From: an uncultured Spirochaetaceae bacterium
GTDB lineage: Bacteria > Spirochaetota > Spirochaetia > Sphaerochaetales > Sphaerochaetaceae
Direction: 5' to 3'
Assembly: GCA_944389295.1 (NCBI GenBank)
Contig: CALXLV010000031.1
Span: 1-64,000, forward strand
DNA length: 64,000 bases
Below are positions 52,508 through 61,898 of this stretch, piece by piece. The translations under genes and the position numbers were made by a program. Below the pieces are notes generated by a model. That model was given only the letters and a program-made list of their open reading frames with translations. It was not told the DNA's origin and ran no database searches. How positions within the stretch are numbered: the first letter of the stretch is position 1; the number at the start of each line of letters is the position of its first letter.

Positions 52508-53737
52508 ATGTCTCTTAATTCCGCACCCTCATCCGAGAGGGTACATATTGCATTCTTCGGCATGAGAAACGCCGGGAAGTCAAGCCTGATGAACGCTGTG
52601 ATCAATCAGGATCTTTCCGTCGTCTCTCCCGTTGCCGGCACGACTACGGATATAGTCCGGAAGTCGATGGAGCTCCTGCCTGTCGGGCCTGTCGTCATGA
52701 TCGACACTCCCGGCCTTGATGACGAGGGAGAGCTCGGCGAACTGAGGAAGGGCAAGGCGGAGAGCATGATAGCCCGCTCCGATGCCGCTGTCATAGTGCT
52801 TGACAGCACAAAGCCAATTTCGGAGATGGAGCTCTCTCTGATCTCCCGTATCCTCTCGCTCCGCATTCCGTATGTCGTAGCAGTAAATAAATCTGATCTT
52901 GCTGGTGAGTATGATACTCAGCCTCTCATCTCCGCAGGCGTTGACAGACGTTTCATCGTCTCTGTAAGCGCTTTGGAGAAGAAGGGAATAAAAGAACTGA
53001 AGGAGAAGATTGCGGAGAGCATCGGGAGGGAGGAAGAGGAGAGGTTCATCGTCAGGGACCTCATCTCTCCCGGCGATCTTGTCATGCTCGTCATACCCGT
53101 GGATAAAGCGGCTCCGAAAGGGCGGCTTATTCTCCCGCAGCAGCAGACGATACGCGATATCCTTGACGGCGGCGGACGGTGCATTGCCGTGAAGGAGGAT
53201 GAGGTTGCCTCCACCATCTCGGAGCTGGGGAAGCACATACGTCTTGTCATCACTGACAGCCAGGTATTCGGGAAGGTATCAAAAGAGGTGCCTCCTTCCA
53301 TGCCGCTGACATCGTTCTCAATCCTTTTCGCGCGCTATAAAGGCAATCTGGAGCAGGCTGTTAAAGGCGTTGCCGCAATACGTACGCTTCCGGATGATGC
53401 GCGCATACTCATCTCCGAGGGGTGCACGCATCACAGGCAGTGCGGCGATATAGGCACAGAGAAGATTCCCAGCTGGCTGGAAGAGGCGGCGGGGCGGAAG
53501 CATGAGCTCTCATTCTCCTCTGGCACAGGATTTCCAGACGATCTTTCCCCTTATTCTCTTGTGATCCACTGCGGAGGCTGCATGCTTACAGAGAGAGAAA
53601 TGCGGAGACGGTACAGGAGCGCCGAGGACAGCGGAGTGCCGATGACGAACTACGGCATATTCATAGCCAGCGTCCACGGCATCCTCTCACGTGCTCTTGC
53701 CCCATTCCCTGAGATTCTCTCCTATCTGCAGCGGTAG
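52508..53737 (+). CDS. hydF: [FeFe] hydrogenase maturation GTPase HydF
   Basis: 409 residues. GTPase motifs GMRNAGKSSLMNAV (P-loop), SPVAGTTTDIVRKSMELLPVG (switch I) and DTPGLDDEG; the C-terminal [4Fe-4S] site has EGCTHHRQCGDIG and HCGGCML. It is the scaffold that delivers the di-iron unit to HydA. No hydA gene lies in this window. Its 3' end overlaps the NYN gene by 16 bases on the other strand. Confidence 0.94.
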   Translation: MSLNSAPSSERVHIAFFGMRNAGKSSLMNAVINQDLSVVSPVAGTTTDIVRKSMELLPVGPVVMIDTPGLDDEGELGELRKGKAESMIARSDAAVIVLDSTKPISEMELSLISRILSLRIPYVVAVNKSDLAGEYDTQPLISAGVDRRFIVSVSALEKKGIKELKEKIAESIGREEEERFIVRDLISPGDLVMLVIPVDKAAPKGRLILPQQQTIRDILDGGGRCIAVKEDEVASTISELGKHIRLVITDSQVFGKVSKEVPPSMPLTSFSILFARYKGNLEQAVKGVAAIRTLPDDARILISEGCTHHRQCGDIGTEKIPSWLEEAAGRKHELSFSSGTGFPDDLSPYSLVIHCGGCMLTEREMRRRYRSAEDSGVPMTNYGIFIASVHGILSRALAPFPEILSYLQR

Positions 53738-54534
53738 ACTATCGTATAGGAGTTCCCGCCGGTGCTGTATCTCTTCGCCTCGTAGAGCTCAGGAAAGGCT
53801 TTCACGAGGTCGGAGAGCTTTGAATAGCCGTATGTTTTCGGGTTGAACTCCGGCTTGACTCTCTTTATGTAGTTTCCTGCCGATGTGAGCGGTGTGAAGC
53901 CGTCGTCATCCTGGAATTTCTCGCATGCGATCCTCAGCAGGTTGTGTATCTCCGTGATGTCGGGGGTGAAGTAGCTGACGCGGAGCTTGACGGGTTCTTC
54001 CTGCCCGTTCTTCCTTGTATCCTTCTTCTTGCTGGATGTTTTATCGTTCTTGGGCGCGGTATCGCGCTTCTCCTGACGCGATGAGGGCGAGTCGAGATAC
54101 TCGAGATAGATGAAGTCGTCGCATGCGGAGCAGAACGCCTCGGGCGTTTTTTTCTCTCCGACGCCGATCACATATATTCCCGATTCCTTCAGCCTTACGG
54201 CCAGAGGGGTGAAATCGCTGTCGGAGGAGACGATGACGAACGCATCGTACATTCCGGTGTTCAGCATATCCATCGCATCGATCACGATAGCAATGTCAGT
54301 TGTGTTTTTTCCCGAGACGTAGTCGAACTGCTGCTCCGCCTTTATCGCAAGCCTCTTTATCTCATCTTCCCACTTTGAGAGAAGTCTCTTCTTCCAGTTT
54401 CCATAGGCTTTCTTCACGACGATGCGCCCGTATGCCGAGACCTCGTGCAGGACTTCCTCCAGCTTCGTGAGCTGCGTGTTGTCGGCATCTATGAGCACCA
54501 CCATCTTCTGAAATTCGCCTGATAACATATTCAT
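53722..54534 (-). CDS. NYN-domain protein with C-terminal OST-HTH/LOTUS domain
   Basis: 270 residues. N-terminal NYN/PIN-like nuclease: VVLIDADNTQL, KNTTDIAIVIDAMDML, FVIVSSDSDFTPLAVRLKE (acidic active-site residues). A Lys-rich linker (about 156-180), then a LOTUS domain (DDGFTPLTSAGNYIKRVKPEF, YGYSKLSDLVKAFPEL). This arrangement is linked to RNA binding and cleavage. Leaderless start predicted: TATCAT ends 6 bases before ATG 54534. Confidence 0.82.
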   Translation of the reverse strand: MNMLSGEFQKMVVLIDADNTQLTKLEEVLHEVSAYGRIVVKKAYGNWKKRLLSKWEDEIKRLAIKAEQQFDYVSGKNTTDIAIVIDAMDMLNTGMYDAFVIVSSDSDFTPLAVRLKESGIYVIGVGEKKTPEAFCSACDDFIYLEYLDSPSSRQEKRDTAPKNDKTSSKKKDTRKNGQEEPVKLRVSYFTPDITEIHNLLRIACEKFQDDDGFTPLTSAGNYIKRVKPEFNPKTYGYSKLSDLVKAFPELYEAKRYSTGGNSYTIVYRCR

Positions 54535-54586
54535 GGCACGATGATAGCACGAAAGGAGATGGCTTGCATAACGACAGAGAAGAGGA

Positions 54587-54608
54587 GAGCGGCCCGTCAG
54601 AGCCGCTC
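54587..54608 (-). terminator. pfp terminator
   Basis: Minus strand: GAGCGGC / GCCGCTC stem with an 8-base loop, then a CT-rich tail. It lies 9 bases past the stop codon. Confidence 0.7.
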
Positions 54609-54616
54609 CCTTTCAG

Positions 54617-56278
54617 TCAGTCCTCAAAGAGTCCGTTCTCAAGAAGAAGGGTTATGGACGGTCTGTCCGCAACCTCCGCAGGGCCGAAATACTGTATGGC
54701 TCCGGGATAGCAGTAGGCTGTCTCAGTTTTCCACTTGTTCCTGTGTTCTTCAAAGTACTTGAATGGCGCTCCGTCGAGTTCGACGAGAGCTTTCTTTATA
54801 ACGGGCTTGTCCTCGCCGGCGCGGCGCTCTATGTTCATCATCTTCGTGATGGGCATTCCGCCGGCTTTCCACTCCTCTGCGCTCTTTCCGAGTCCCCTGA
54901 CCGATGAGAGATATCCTGTGTATCCGTTCGCGATCAGAAGGAATGCGGTGTATCCGAGAGAGTAGCAGTAGTCTGCATCGAAGTTGGACGGGAACGCAGC
55001 TCTTCCCTCATAGCCGAAGAAGTGGTGCATCGGCGAGAACTTTCCGCTGTACTTTCCTTCCGCCTTGAGCTCCTTGAGTCTTGTATCGACGATGGAGGAG
55101 AGGAGCTTCTCCGTCTCGATTCTCGATACCTGCACGTTTCCGTGGGAATCCCTGTCCATCAGGAGCTGCTGCTGGATGTCGAGAGGAAGAAGGTTGAATA
55201 CGTTGATCGAATCAGCGGAGAGGGTAGCGGTGAGGAAGCCCAGCTTCTCATCCCATGTGGGAAGGTGCGAGAACTCCTTGCCGTGCTTGGCGAGCGTCTC
55301 GTTTATCTCGGCGATCAGCTTCTTGACCTCGGGGACGAACTCAATCAGTCCCTCGGGTATAACAACCATGCCGTAGTTGTATCCGAGTGCGGCGCGCGCA
55401 ACGACGCTTTCCGCGATCTGGTCAGCGATGTCGGAGAGGCTGAGCTGCTTCTTCTCGACCTCTTCGGAGATGAGGCAGACGTTGGGGTGGGTCTGCAGCG
55501 CGCACTCAAGCGCTATGTGGGAGGCCGAGCGTCCCATCAGCTTGACGAAGTGCCAGTATTTCCTTGCGCTGTTCGCATCGCGGGCGACATTGCCGATGAG
55601 CTCCGAGTAGACCTTTGTCGCTGTGTCAAAGCCGAATGAGACCTCGATGTCATCGTTTTTGAGATCGCCGTCGATCGTCTTGGGGCAGCCGATCACCTGG
55701 ATTCCCGTGTCATGCGCCTTGCAGTACTCCGCGAGGACGGCGGCGTTGGTGTTGGAATCATCTCCGCCGATTATGACGATGGCGGTCATTCCATGCTTCT
55801 TTGCCACCTCTGTGACAACTCTGAACTGCTCCTCTGTCTCCAGCTTGGTGCGTCCGGAGCCTATCATGTCGAATCCGCCGGTGTTGCGGTATCTGTCGAT
55901 TATATCGCCCGTGAGCGTGATGTAGTCATCATCGATAAGTCCTGACGGGCCTCCCTTGAAGCCGAGAAGGACGTTGTCAGGGTTCGCCTCCGTAAGGGCA
56001 TCGTAGAGGCCTGCGATTACATTGTGGCCTCCCGGAGCCTGTCCTCCTGAGAGTATCACGCCGACTACCTGCCTCCTCTTCTCCGCAGTGCTCGGTGCCT
56101 CTTCGAAGTAGACCTCGTTCATTCCATATGTGTTAGGGAAAAGCGCCTTTATCCTCTCATCGGCTGGAAGGGCTTTCTCTCCCTCTTTTGCCCTGATATT
56201 CGCAACTCCTGCCCTTATCATGCGGGGCATCTTCGGTTTGTAGTTGTAGCGTTCTTTCTGCAGAACTGAAATATCCAT
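54617..56278 (-). CDS. pfp: Diphosphate-dependent phosphofructokinase
   Basis: 553 residues, the long PfpB type. [32 protein letters not shown] (the Asp in GGDD marks PPi specificity), [11 protein letters not shown] and [15 protein letters not shown]. It interconverts fructose-6-phosphate + PPi and fructose-1,6-bisphosphate + Pi in glycolysis, reversibly. Common in spirochaetes. AAGGAGG lies 5 bases before ATG. Confidence 0.95.
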   Translation of the reverse strand: MDISVLQKERYNYKPKMPRMIRAGVANIRAKEGEKALPADERIKALFPNTYGMNEVYFEEAPSTAEKRRQVVGVILSGGQAPGGHNVIAGLYDALTEANPDNVLLGFKGGPSGLIDDDYITLTGDIIDRYRNTGGFDMIGSGRTKLETEEQFRVVTEVAKKHGMTAIVIIGGDDSNTNAAVLAEYCKAHDTGIQVIGCPKTIDGDLKNDDIEVSFGFDTATKVYSELIGNVARDANSARKYWHFVKLMGRSASHIALECALQTHPNVCLISEEVEKKQLSLSDIADQIAESVVARAALGYNYGMVVIPEGLIEFVPEVKKLIAEINETLAKHGKEFSHLPTWDEKLGFLTATLSADSINVFNLLPLDIQQQLLMDRDSHGNVQVSRIETEKLLSSIVDTRLKELKAEGKYSGKFSPMHHFFGYEGRAAFPSNFDADYCYSLGYTAFLLIANGYTGYLSSVRGLGKSAEEWKAGGMPITKMMNIERRAGEDKPVIKKALVELDGAPFKYFEEHRNKWKTETAYCYPGAIQYFGPAEVADRPSITLLLENGLFED

Positions 56279-56360
56279 GGATTCCTCCTTTTTCCAAGAT
56301 AATCATAAGCAAAAGAAGCCTTAAATTCCATATTTTCCGCAGCTCTGCTAGAGTATTGCC

Positions 56361-56900
56361 ATGATAAAGCTCTACATTGATGCCGATTCCCTTCCGGTCA
56401 GGCACAGGGAGATAGTCCTCCGCCGCATAATAAAGCGCGGATATGAGGCTTGGTTCGCCGCCGACAGGAGCCTGCCGGATGTCATGAAAGCCATCGAGGA
56501 GGACAAGGCCGAACGCCGCCGTCCGTTCCGTGATACTCTCTCCCGTGAAGAGGCAAGGAAGATCGGTTCCGGAATCCACATGGTTGTTGTGGATACGGGA
56601 AGCGACAGCGCCGACGATGAGCTTGTCAGGATGGCGGAGCCTCCCGCGCTTGCGATAACACATGACGTGCCGCTCTCGGAGCGCCTGATAGAAAAGGGAC
56701 TTATAGTCATAGACGACAGGGGAAATGAATTCTCGGCGGAGAACATCAGGAAAAGGATGTCCGAGCGGGAGGCGATGCGGCACTTCCGCGAGATGGGAAT
56801 ATTTCCCGAAAAGCAGAAGCGCTTTGATGATAAAACAATAAGGCTCTTCTCCGATGCCTTCGACAAGGCGCTTTCAAGACTTGAACGGATGGAGAGCTGA
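56361..56900 (+). CDS. YaiI/YqxD family protein (DUF188)
   Basis: 179 residues. Begins IKLYIDADSLPVRHREIVLRRIIKRG, with VVVDTGSDSADDELVRMAEP and AITHDVPLSERLIEKG; PIN-like fold of unknown function. Leaderless pattern: TAGAGT ends 6 bases before ATG; the -35 is weak. Longer than usual (about 150) by a C-terminal helical tail. Confidence 0.88.
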   Translation: MIKLYIDADSLPVRHREIVLRRIIKRGYEAWFAADRSLPDVMKAIEEDKAERRRPFRDTLSREEARKIGSGIHMVVVDTGSDSADDELVRMAEPPALAITHDVPLSERLIEKGLIVIDDRGNEFSAENIRKRMSEREAMRHFREMGIFPEKQKRFDDKTIRLFSDAFDKALSRLERMES

Positions 56901-56938
56901 AAGATGGCGGATACGCCCGGACGGAGCGTACTGCTGTT

Positions 56939-57478
56939 ATGAAGAGAATAGTTGTCAGAAGGTGGAACACCGTTTTTCCGGAACTCTGCGAGGCAAATCC
57001 CGGTTATTCAGTGACGCTCCTTCCTCCCTGCGTATTCATCGGCAGGGCGGATGCGCTCATTCTCGAGAAGCCTTCGATCGGTGAGATCATAAGCGAGAGT
57101 ACAGCGGCGGCGGAGAGGGATGCGGAGACAGATGTGATAGTCTTTGCCGAGCCGTACAGGAAGGCGATGCTTGAGGCGCTCTTTCCCTCTGTTACGGTTG
57201 CGGATGCAGCAGAGATGGATGATGCGGGGAAACTTCTGCCGTATTTTGTTCAGGGCGGAAAGCGGTGTGATGAGATAGTGTTCAGCGAGAGGGAGGAGAG
57301 ATTCCTCAGAGAGCTTCCATACGGGCTTTCCAACGGCGAGCTTTCGCTGCGCCTCGGCATGAGCGAGAGAAGCGTCAGGCGGATGAAAGAAAAACTGCTG
57401 GCCCGAACGGGACTTCTCTCGTCAGGCCAGCTTATGCTCTATGCGGCGCTCCGCGGTATCAGAACTCGCAGCTCTTGA
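56939..57478 (+). CDS. LuxR-type HTH protein, orphan regulator
   Basis: 179 residues. An N-terminal half without recognised domain ([34 protein letters not shown]) and a C-terminal LuxR/GerE-type helix-turn-helix ([39 protein letters not shown]). No phosphoacceptor receiver is evident, so it is an atypical LuxR-like regulator. It follows YaiI by 38 bases and overlaps asnS by 20 bases at the 3' end. Confidence 0.65.
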   Translation: MKRIVVRRWNTVFPELCEANPGYSVTLLPPCVFIGRADALILEKPSIGEIISESTAAAERDAETDVIVFAEPYRKAMLEALFPSVTVADAAEMDDAGKLLPYFVQGGKRCDEIVFSEREERFLRELPYGLSNGELSLRLGMSERSVRRMKEKLLARTGLLSSGQLMLYAALRGIRTRSS

Positions 57479-58841
57479 CGTACCTCGGATAGGGGATGAC
57501 ATCGCGGATGTTAGCGACTCCCGTCACATACTGGACAGCACGCTCGAAACCGAGGCCGAAGCCTGCGTGCGGCACTGTGCCGTACTTTCTCAGGTCGAGA
57601 TACCACCAGTAGTCCTCCGGATTCATGCCGAGCTCCTTGAGCCTTGAGACGAGCACATCGTATCTGTACTCTCTCTCCGAACCTCCGATGATCTCTCCGA
57701 GCCTCGGCGCAAGCACATCCATCGCTCTGACTGTCTTTCCGTCCTCGTTCAGCTTCATGTAGAAAGCCTTTATATCCTTCGGGTAGTCGGTGACGATGAC
57801 AGGGCGCTTCGCGATCTCCTCCGTGAGGAATCTCTCGTGCTCGCTCTGTATCTCCACGCCCCACTTCACAGGGAACTCGAAGCGGTCGTTGTTCGGTTCG
57901 AGAACCTTTATGGCATCGGTGTATGTCATGTGCTCGAATGGACTCTCGATGACGTGGCGGAGGGTATCAACCACACCGTCAAGGACGAACTTGGAGAAGA
58001 ACTCCATATCCTCCTCATTCTTCTCAAGCACCGCGGAGAAGATGTATTTGAGGAACTTCTCAGCGCACTCCATATCTCCCTCGAGAGTGCAGAATGCCAT
58101 CTCCGGCTCGATCATCCAGAACTCGGCGAGGTGGCGCGCGGTGTTTGAGTTCTCTGCGCGGAATGTCGGTCCGAAGGTGTAGATGTCCTTCATCGCGGTC
58201 GCATACGTCTCGCCCTCAAGCTGTCCGGAGACTGTGAGGTTCGCCATCTTCCCGAAGAAATCCTTCGAGTAGTCGACCTTTCCGTCCTCCGTCTTAGGCA
58301 CGTTATTCAGATCGAGAGTCGTAACCTGGAACTGTGCTCCGGCGCCCTCGCAGTCAGATGCCGAGATAAGGGGAGTGTTGACGTATATGAATCCGTTCTC
58401 CTGGAAGAAGGAGTGTACAGCGTATGCCATCGTGTTCCTCACTCTCGCAATGGCTCCGAAGAGGTTGGTGCGCGGCCTGAGATATGCTTTCTCCCTCAGG
58501 AACTCGACTGTATGCCTCTTCTTCTGCAGGGGATAGTCCTGCGGACATGCTCCGACGAGCGTCAGCTTCTCCACCTGCATCTCCGTTTTCTGGCTGCCGC
58601 CCTGGGATGCCACGATCGGGCCCTCTGCCACGACGCTCGCTCCTGTTCCGATGCTGTCCAAGAGCGACTGGTCGAATTTTTCCTTGTCAACGACGGCCTG
58701 CAGTCCCTTGAGGCATGATCCGTCGTTTATCTCCAGAAACGATACGTTCTTGCTGTCTCTCTTGGTTCTTACCCATCCCTCGGCTCTTATCGGTTCCGGT
58801 GACGGCTCCATCTGGAGTATTGCCTTTATCCTCTCCTGCAT
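57459..58841 (-). CDS. asnS: Asparagine--tRNA ligase
   Basis: 460 residues from ATG 58841 (AAGGAGAG 8 bases upstream); a longer frame to 58967 lacks a site. N-terminal OB fold ([22 protein letters not shown]), class II motifs 2 ([21 protein letters not shown]) and 3 ([15 protein letters not shown]). It charges tRNA-Asn directly. Confidence 0.95.
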   Translation of the reverse strand: MQERIKAILQMEPSPEPIRAEGWVRTKRDSKNVSFLEINDGSCLKGLQAVVDKEKFDQSLLDSIGTGASVVAEGPIVASQGGSQKTEMQVEKLTLVGACPQDYPLQKKRHTVEFLREKAYLRPRTNLFGAIARVRNTMAYAVHSFFQENGFIYVNTPLISASDCEGAGAQFQVTTLDLNNVPKTEDGKVDYSKDFFGKMANLTVSGQLEGETYATAMKDIYTFGPTFRAENSNTARHLAEFWMIEPEMAFCTLEGDMECAEKFLKYIFSAVLEKNEEDMEFFSKFVLDGVVDTLRHVIESPFEHMTYTDAIKVLEPNNDRFEFPVKWGVEIQSEHERFLTEEIAKRPVIVTDYPKDIKAFYMKLNEDGKTVRAMDVLAPRLGEIIGGSEREYRYDVLVSRLKELGMNPEDYWWYLDLRKYGTVPHAGFGLGFERAVQYVTGVANIRDVIPYPRYVKSCEF

Positions 58842-58993
58842 GCTCTTCACTCTCCTTGGAAGTATTGAGGAGATTATTGCCTTAATCGCGCTTTGATGCA
58901 ATGGAGAGAGGAGGTCAGGTTTATAGTAGTGAGATTTCACTATGCGTTCAAAATAGATCAAAAGCACTGTTGAAAACCATCCCTGCGCTGTCC
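58842..58993. promoter_or_regulatory. Divergent region asnS / ArsC-like
   Basis: Contains the plus-strand -35 TTGAAA (58970-58975) of the ArsC-like gene, 18 bases from TACCAT (58994-58999). No distinct asnS promoter could be settled; a T-rich stretch lies near 58910-58940. Confidence 0.4.
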
Positions 58994-59005
58994 TACCATT
59001 TCAAT

Positions 59006-59335
59006 ATGCTGCAGGTGATCGGAAGAAGGAAATCAAGGGAAACGCAGAAGGCAGTGCGCTATCTGAAGGAGAGGCGCATTGCATACCAGAGCATCGATCT
59101 GGACGAGAGGGACCTCTCAGAGAGGGAGTGGAAGAGCATCTTCTCCTCTCTTGATGCGGATGATCTCATAGACAGGGACTCTGCGTATTACAGAAAAAAC
59201 GGATATGAGTGGAGGGAGTTCTCGGCAGAGGAGGAGCTTGTGCTCCATCCGGAACTGCTCCGGCTTCCGATACTCCGGAGCGGACAGAAGGCGGTGCTGG
59301 GAACTGACGAGGCATTCATCAGGGAGAACTCCTGA
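59006..59335 (+). CDS. ArsC/Spx family protein
   Basis: 109 residues from ATG 59006. VIGRRKSRETQKAVRYLKERRIAYQSIDLDERDL, YRKNGYEW and LLRLPILRSGQKAVLG match the ArsC/Spx/YffB fold. The usual N-terminal CxxC or catalytic Cys is absent (GRRKSRETQK), so arsenate reductase activity is unlikely. Leaderless: TTGAAA-N18-TACCAT ends 6 bases before ATG. Coupled to the next gene by TGATG. Confidence 0.75.
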   Translation: MLQVIGRRKSRETQKAVRYLKERRIAYQSIDLDERDLSEREWKSIFSSLDADDLIDRDSAYYRKNGYEWREFSAEEELVLHPELLRLPILRSGQKAVLGTDEAFIRENS

Positions 59336-60117
59336 TGCATTACCTTGTGATAACCACGGGAAGCTGCGGCAACTGCTATGTATTCCATAATGGAAAAGAC
59401 AGCATCATCATCGACTGCGGAATAACGTTCACAAAACTCTCAAGAAGCCTTTCAGAGCATGGAATTCCGCTGGATTCTGTGAGGGCGCTTTTCCTGACGC
59501 ATCTCCATCCCGATCATTCCAAAGGCGTGGGCGTGGTGCAGAGAAAGCTCGGCATCCCGGTATATCTTTCAGACATCTCGCTTGAGATGAATGAGAGTGT
59601 TATGATCAGACAGAAGATAGAGACATCAGGACTTGTTTCCTACTCATTTGGGGAGATTGTCGATGTCCCGGGATTCTCAGTCGTGCCGTTCAGGACTTCT
59701 CATGATTCCGACGGGAGCGCAGGGTATATGTTCACATCTTCGGGAAGGAGGTTCTTCCTGATGACGGACACCGGGCTCATACCGGATGCGGCATGGGAGC
59801 TTGCCAGCGGCGCTGACGTCAAGTTCATAGAGTCGAATTACGATGAGGAGATGCTCGAGAGGGGGAGCTATCCCGCGTTTCTTAAGAAGAGGATAAGAGG
59901 GGAGTACGGGCATCTGCCCAACAGCGCGGCGGTTGATTTCGCGAAAAGGACGGCGAGGCACGGCGAGAGCCTGTACTTCGTCCATCTGAGCGCCAACAAC
60001 AACTCTCCCGAGGTTCTGAGAGAGCTCTGCAGGAAGGAGATTCCGTCGGGAATATTCTGTACAGTATGTGAAAGAGGGGGACTTTCGGAGGGATTCATAG
60101 ATGGGGAAGAAGAGTAA
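59335..60117 (+). CDS. Metallo-beta-lactamase-fold hydrolase, YycJ/WalJ-like
   Basis: 260 residues. TTGSCGNCYVFHNGKDSIIIDCG start, THLHPDHSKGV metal motif, TDTGLIPDAAW and FVHLSANNNSPEVL. Members are 5'-exonucleases or phosphodiesterase-like enzymes (YycJ/WalJ). The stop region overlaps the next gene by 17 bases. Its role here is not clear. Confidence 0.82.
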   Translation: MHYLVITTGSCGNCYVFHNGKDSIIIDCGITFTKLSRSLSEHGIPLDSVRALFLTHLHPDHSKGVGVVQRKLGIPVYLSDISLEMNESVMIRQKIETSGLVSYSFGEIVDVPGFSVVPFRTSHDSDGSAGYMFTSSGRRFFLMTDTGLIPDAAWELASGADVKFIESNYDEEMLERGSYPAFLKKRIRGEYGHLPNSAAVDFAKRTARHGESLYFVHLSANNNSPEVLRELCRKEIPSGIFCTVCERGGLSEGFIDGEEE

Positions 60118-61888
60118 AAGAAGGGTGATCAGAGAGAAGGACTGCCGGAAGATAAAACGTCCCGACGGTCTGAGGATGAAAACGGTGAAGGGCTACACCT
60201 TCCCGGATTTCATGGAGGCTGTATCCTCAAGATACGGCAGAAGGACATGCTACCGCGTATTTCGCTCGGGCGAGGAGAACGATATGTCCTACAGCCAGCT
60301 CGTGTGGTATGCCGAAGCTGCGGCATCATACATGCTCTCTCTGGGCATAAAGAAGGGAGACAGGATCGCGGTGATAGGCGAGAGCTGCCCCGAGTGGATG
60401 GTGATGTATCTCGCCATTGTTTCCATAGGCGCAGTCGCGGTTCCTGTTCTTCCAGATTTTCCGCCGCGTGATATGCTTTCGATAATCTCCGCAAGCGGGG
60501 CAATCGGAGCCGTCGTCAACACGAAGCAGTATCCGAAGATAGAGCCGGCCAAGAATGATCTGATTCTCTTCAGGATGGATGATATGGTCCACGTTCCTTC
60601 CGTGGCTGAGGGGGTGACCTTCAGCTCCGCTCCGGGGCACTCCCTCCGCAGCCAGAAGATAAGGAAGAGCGAGCTGGACGCTGTTAAGCCCGCGGAGGGC
60701 GATGCTGCATCGATCATATTCACATCCGGCACTACCGGGACTTCAAAAGGCGTGGAGCTTTCCCATAAGAACATTCTCAGATGCGCCGATCTCGCCACCG
60801 ATGTCTATGTGCGCCTCAAGCCGGGATACAAGGCTCTCTCGATTCTGCCGATGGCGCATGTGTACGAGTTCACGATAGGACAGGTCCTTACTATGATGAA
60901 GGGTCTTGAGATAACCTTCCTCGGCAGGCAGCCTGCCGTATCAATTCTCCTTCCTGCGCTTTCGGAGGTGCGTCCCCATGTGATGCTCTCCGTCCCGCTT
61001 CTGATAGAGAAGGTTTACAGGTCTGCGGTCCTTCCCGTCCTGCGCGGAGAGGGGAAGATCGCACGCCTTGCCGCGAAACCTTTGATCGGCACATTTGTCT
61101 ACATGACTATAGGCGGGAAACTGATGAAAACTTTCGGGCACAGGCTGAAGTTCTTCGGCATAGGAGGCGCGCCGCTTGACAGGGAAGTTGAGGATTTCCT
61201 CCACCGCGCCCATTTCCCGTATGCCATAGGCTACGGCCTTACTGAGACATCTCCGCTTGTAGCGGGATGCGGCTCCGCGCACAGGCGCCAGAAGCCGGGG
61301 TTCATCGGGCCTGTTGTCAGCGATGACGATGTCGTGCTTCTCGACAGGAACAGCGAGGGAGTGGGAGAGATAGCCGTGAAGGGACCGAATGTGATGAAGG
61401 GCTACTACGGCAGACCGGATCTGACAGCGGAGGTATTCACAGCAGACGGTTATTTTCGCACCGGTGATCTCGGTTTCCTGGACAGTAAGGGAAGGCTTTC
61501 GATCAGGGGCAGGGTAAAGACGATGATCCTCGGCCCGGGCGGAGAGAATATCTATCCCGAGATGATCGAGACGCTGATAAACAATCAGGATTTCGTCGAG
61601 GAGTCTCTCGTCGTTCCTGAGGACGGCGGCCTTCTTGCCCTGATACGCATCGACATAAAGCTGATGGCGGACAGGATGAGGATATCTGTGCAGGAGGCTC
61701 AGAAAGAGGCGGAGAAGTACATCGCAGCGATAAGGAAGGATGTGAACTCGCAGCTTGCCGCTTTCTCCAAGATTTCAGATGTGAAGCTGCAGGAAAAGCC
61801 TTTTGAGAGGACACCAACGCAGAAGATAAAGCGTTTTCTCTATCAGAGGAAGAAGGACGGAGGGGACAAAGACGGCGCTAAGCGCTAG
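60101..61888 (+). CDS. AMP-binding long-chain acyl-CoA/ACP synthetase
   Basis: 595 residues. IFTSGTTGTSKGVELSHKN (ATP motif), GYGLTETSPLVAGCG, YFRTGDLGFLDSKGRLSIRGRVKTMI and C-terminal KIKRFLYQ. It activates a fatty acid as acyl-AMP then thioester. GGAGGG lies about 9 bases before ATG 60101, inside the end of the previous gene. 10 bases separate it from the aromatic synthesis gene. Confidence 0.9.
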   Translation: MGKKSKRRVIREKDCRKIKRPDGLRMKTVKGYTFPDFMEAVSSRYGRRTCYRVFRSGEENDMSYSQLVWYAEAAASYMLSLGIKKGDRIAVIGESCPEWMVMYLAIVSIGAVAVPVLPDFPPRDMLSIISASGAIGAVVNTKQYPKIEPAKNDLILFRMDDMVHVPSVAEGVTFSSAPGHSLRSQKIRKSELDAVKPAEGDAASIIFTSGTTGTSKGVELSHKNILRCADLATDVYVRLKPGYKALSILPMAHVYEFTIGQVLTMMKGLEITFLGRQPAVSILLPALSEVRPHVMLSVPLLIEKVYRSAVLPVLRGEGKIARLAAKPLIGTFVYMTIGGKLMKTFGHRLKFFGIGGAPLDREVEDFLHRAHFPYAIGYGLTETSPLVAGCGSAHRRQKPGFIGPVVSDDDVVLLDRNSEGVGEIAVKGPNVMKGYYGRPDLTAEVFTADGYFRTGDLGFLDSKGRLSIRGRVKTMILGPGGENIYPEMIETLINNQDFVEESLVVPEDGGLLALIRIDIKLMADRMRISVQEAQKEAEKYIAAIRKDVNSQLAAFSKISDVKLQEKPFERTPTQKIKRFLYQRKKDGGDKDGAKR

Positions 61889-61891
61889 AAT
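61863..61891 (+). promoter_or_regulatory. aroF promoter (leaderless type)
   Basis: -35 GGGACA (61863-61868), N17, -10 TAGAAT (61886-61891), 7 bases to ATG 61899. It lies within the last codons of the acyl-CoA synthetase gene. Confidence 0.45.
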
Positions 61892-61898
61892 CTGCGGT

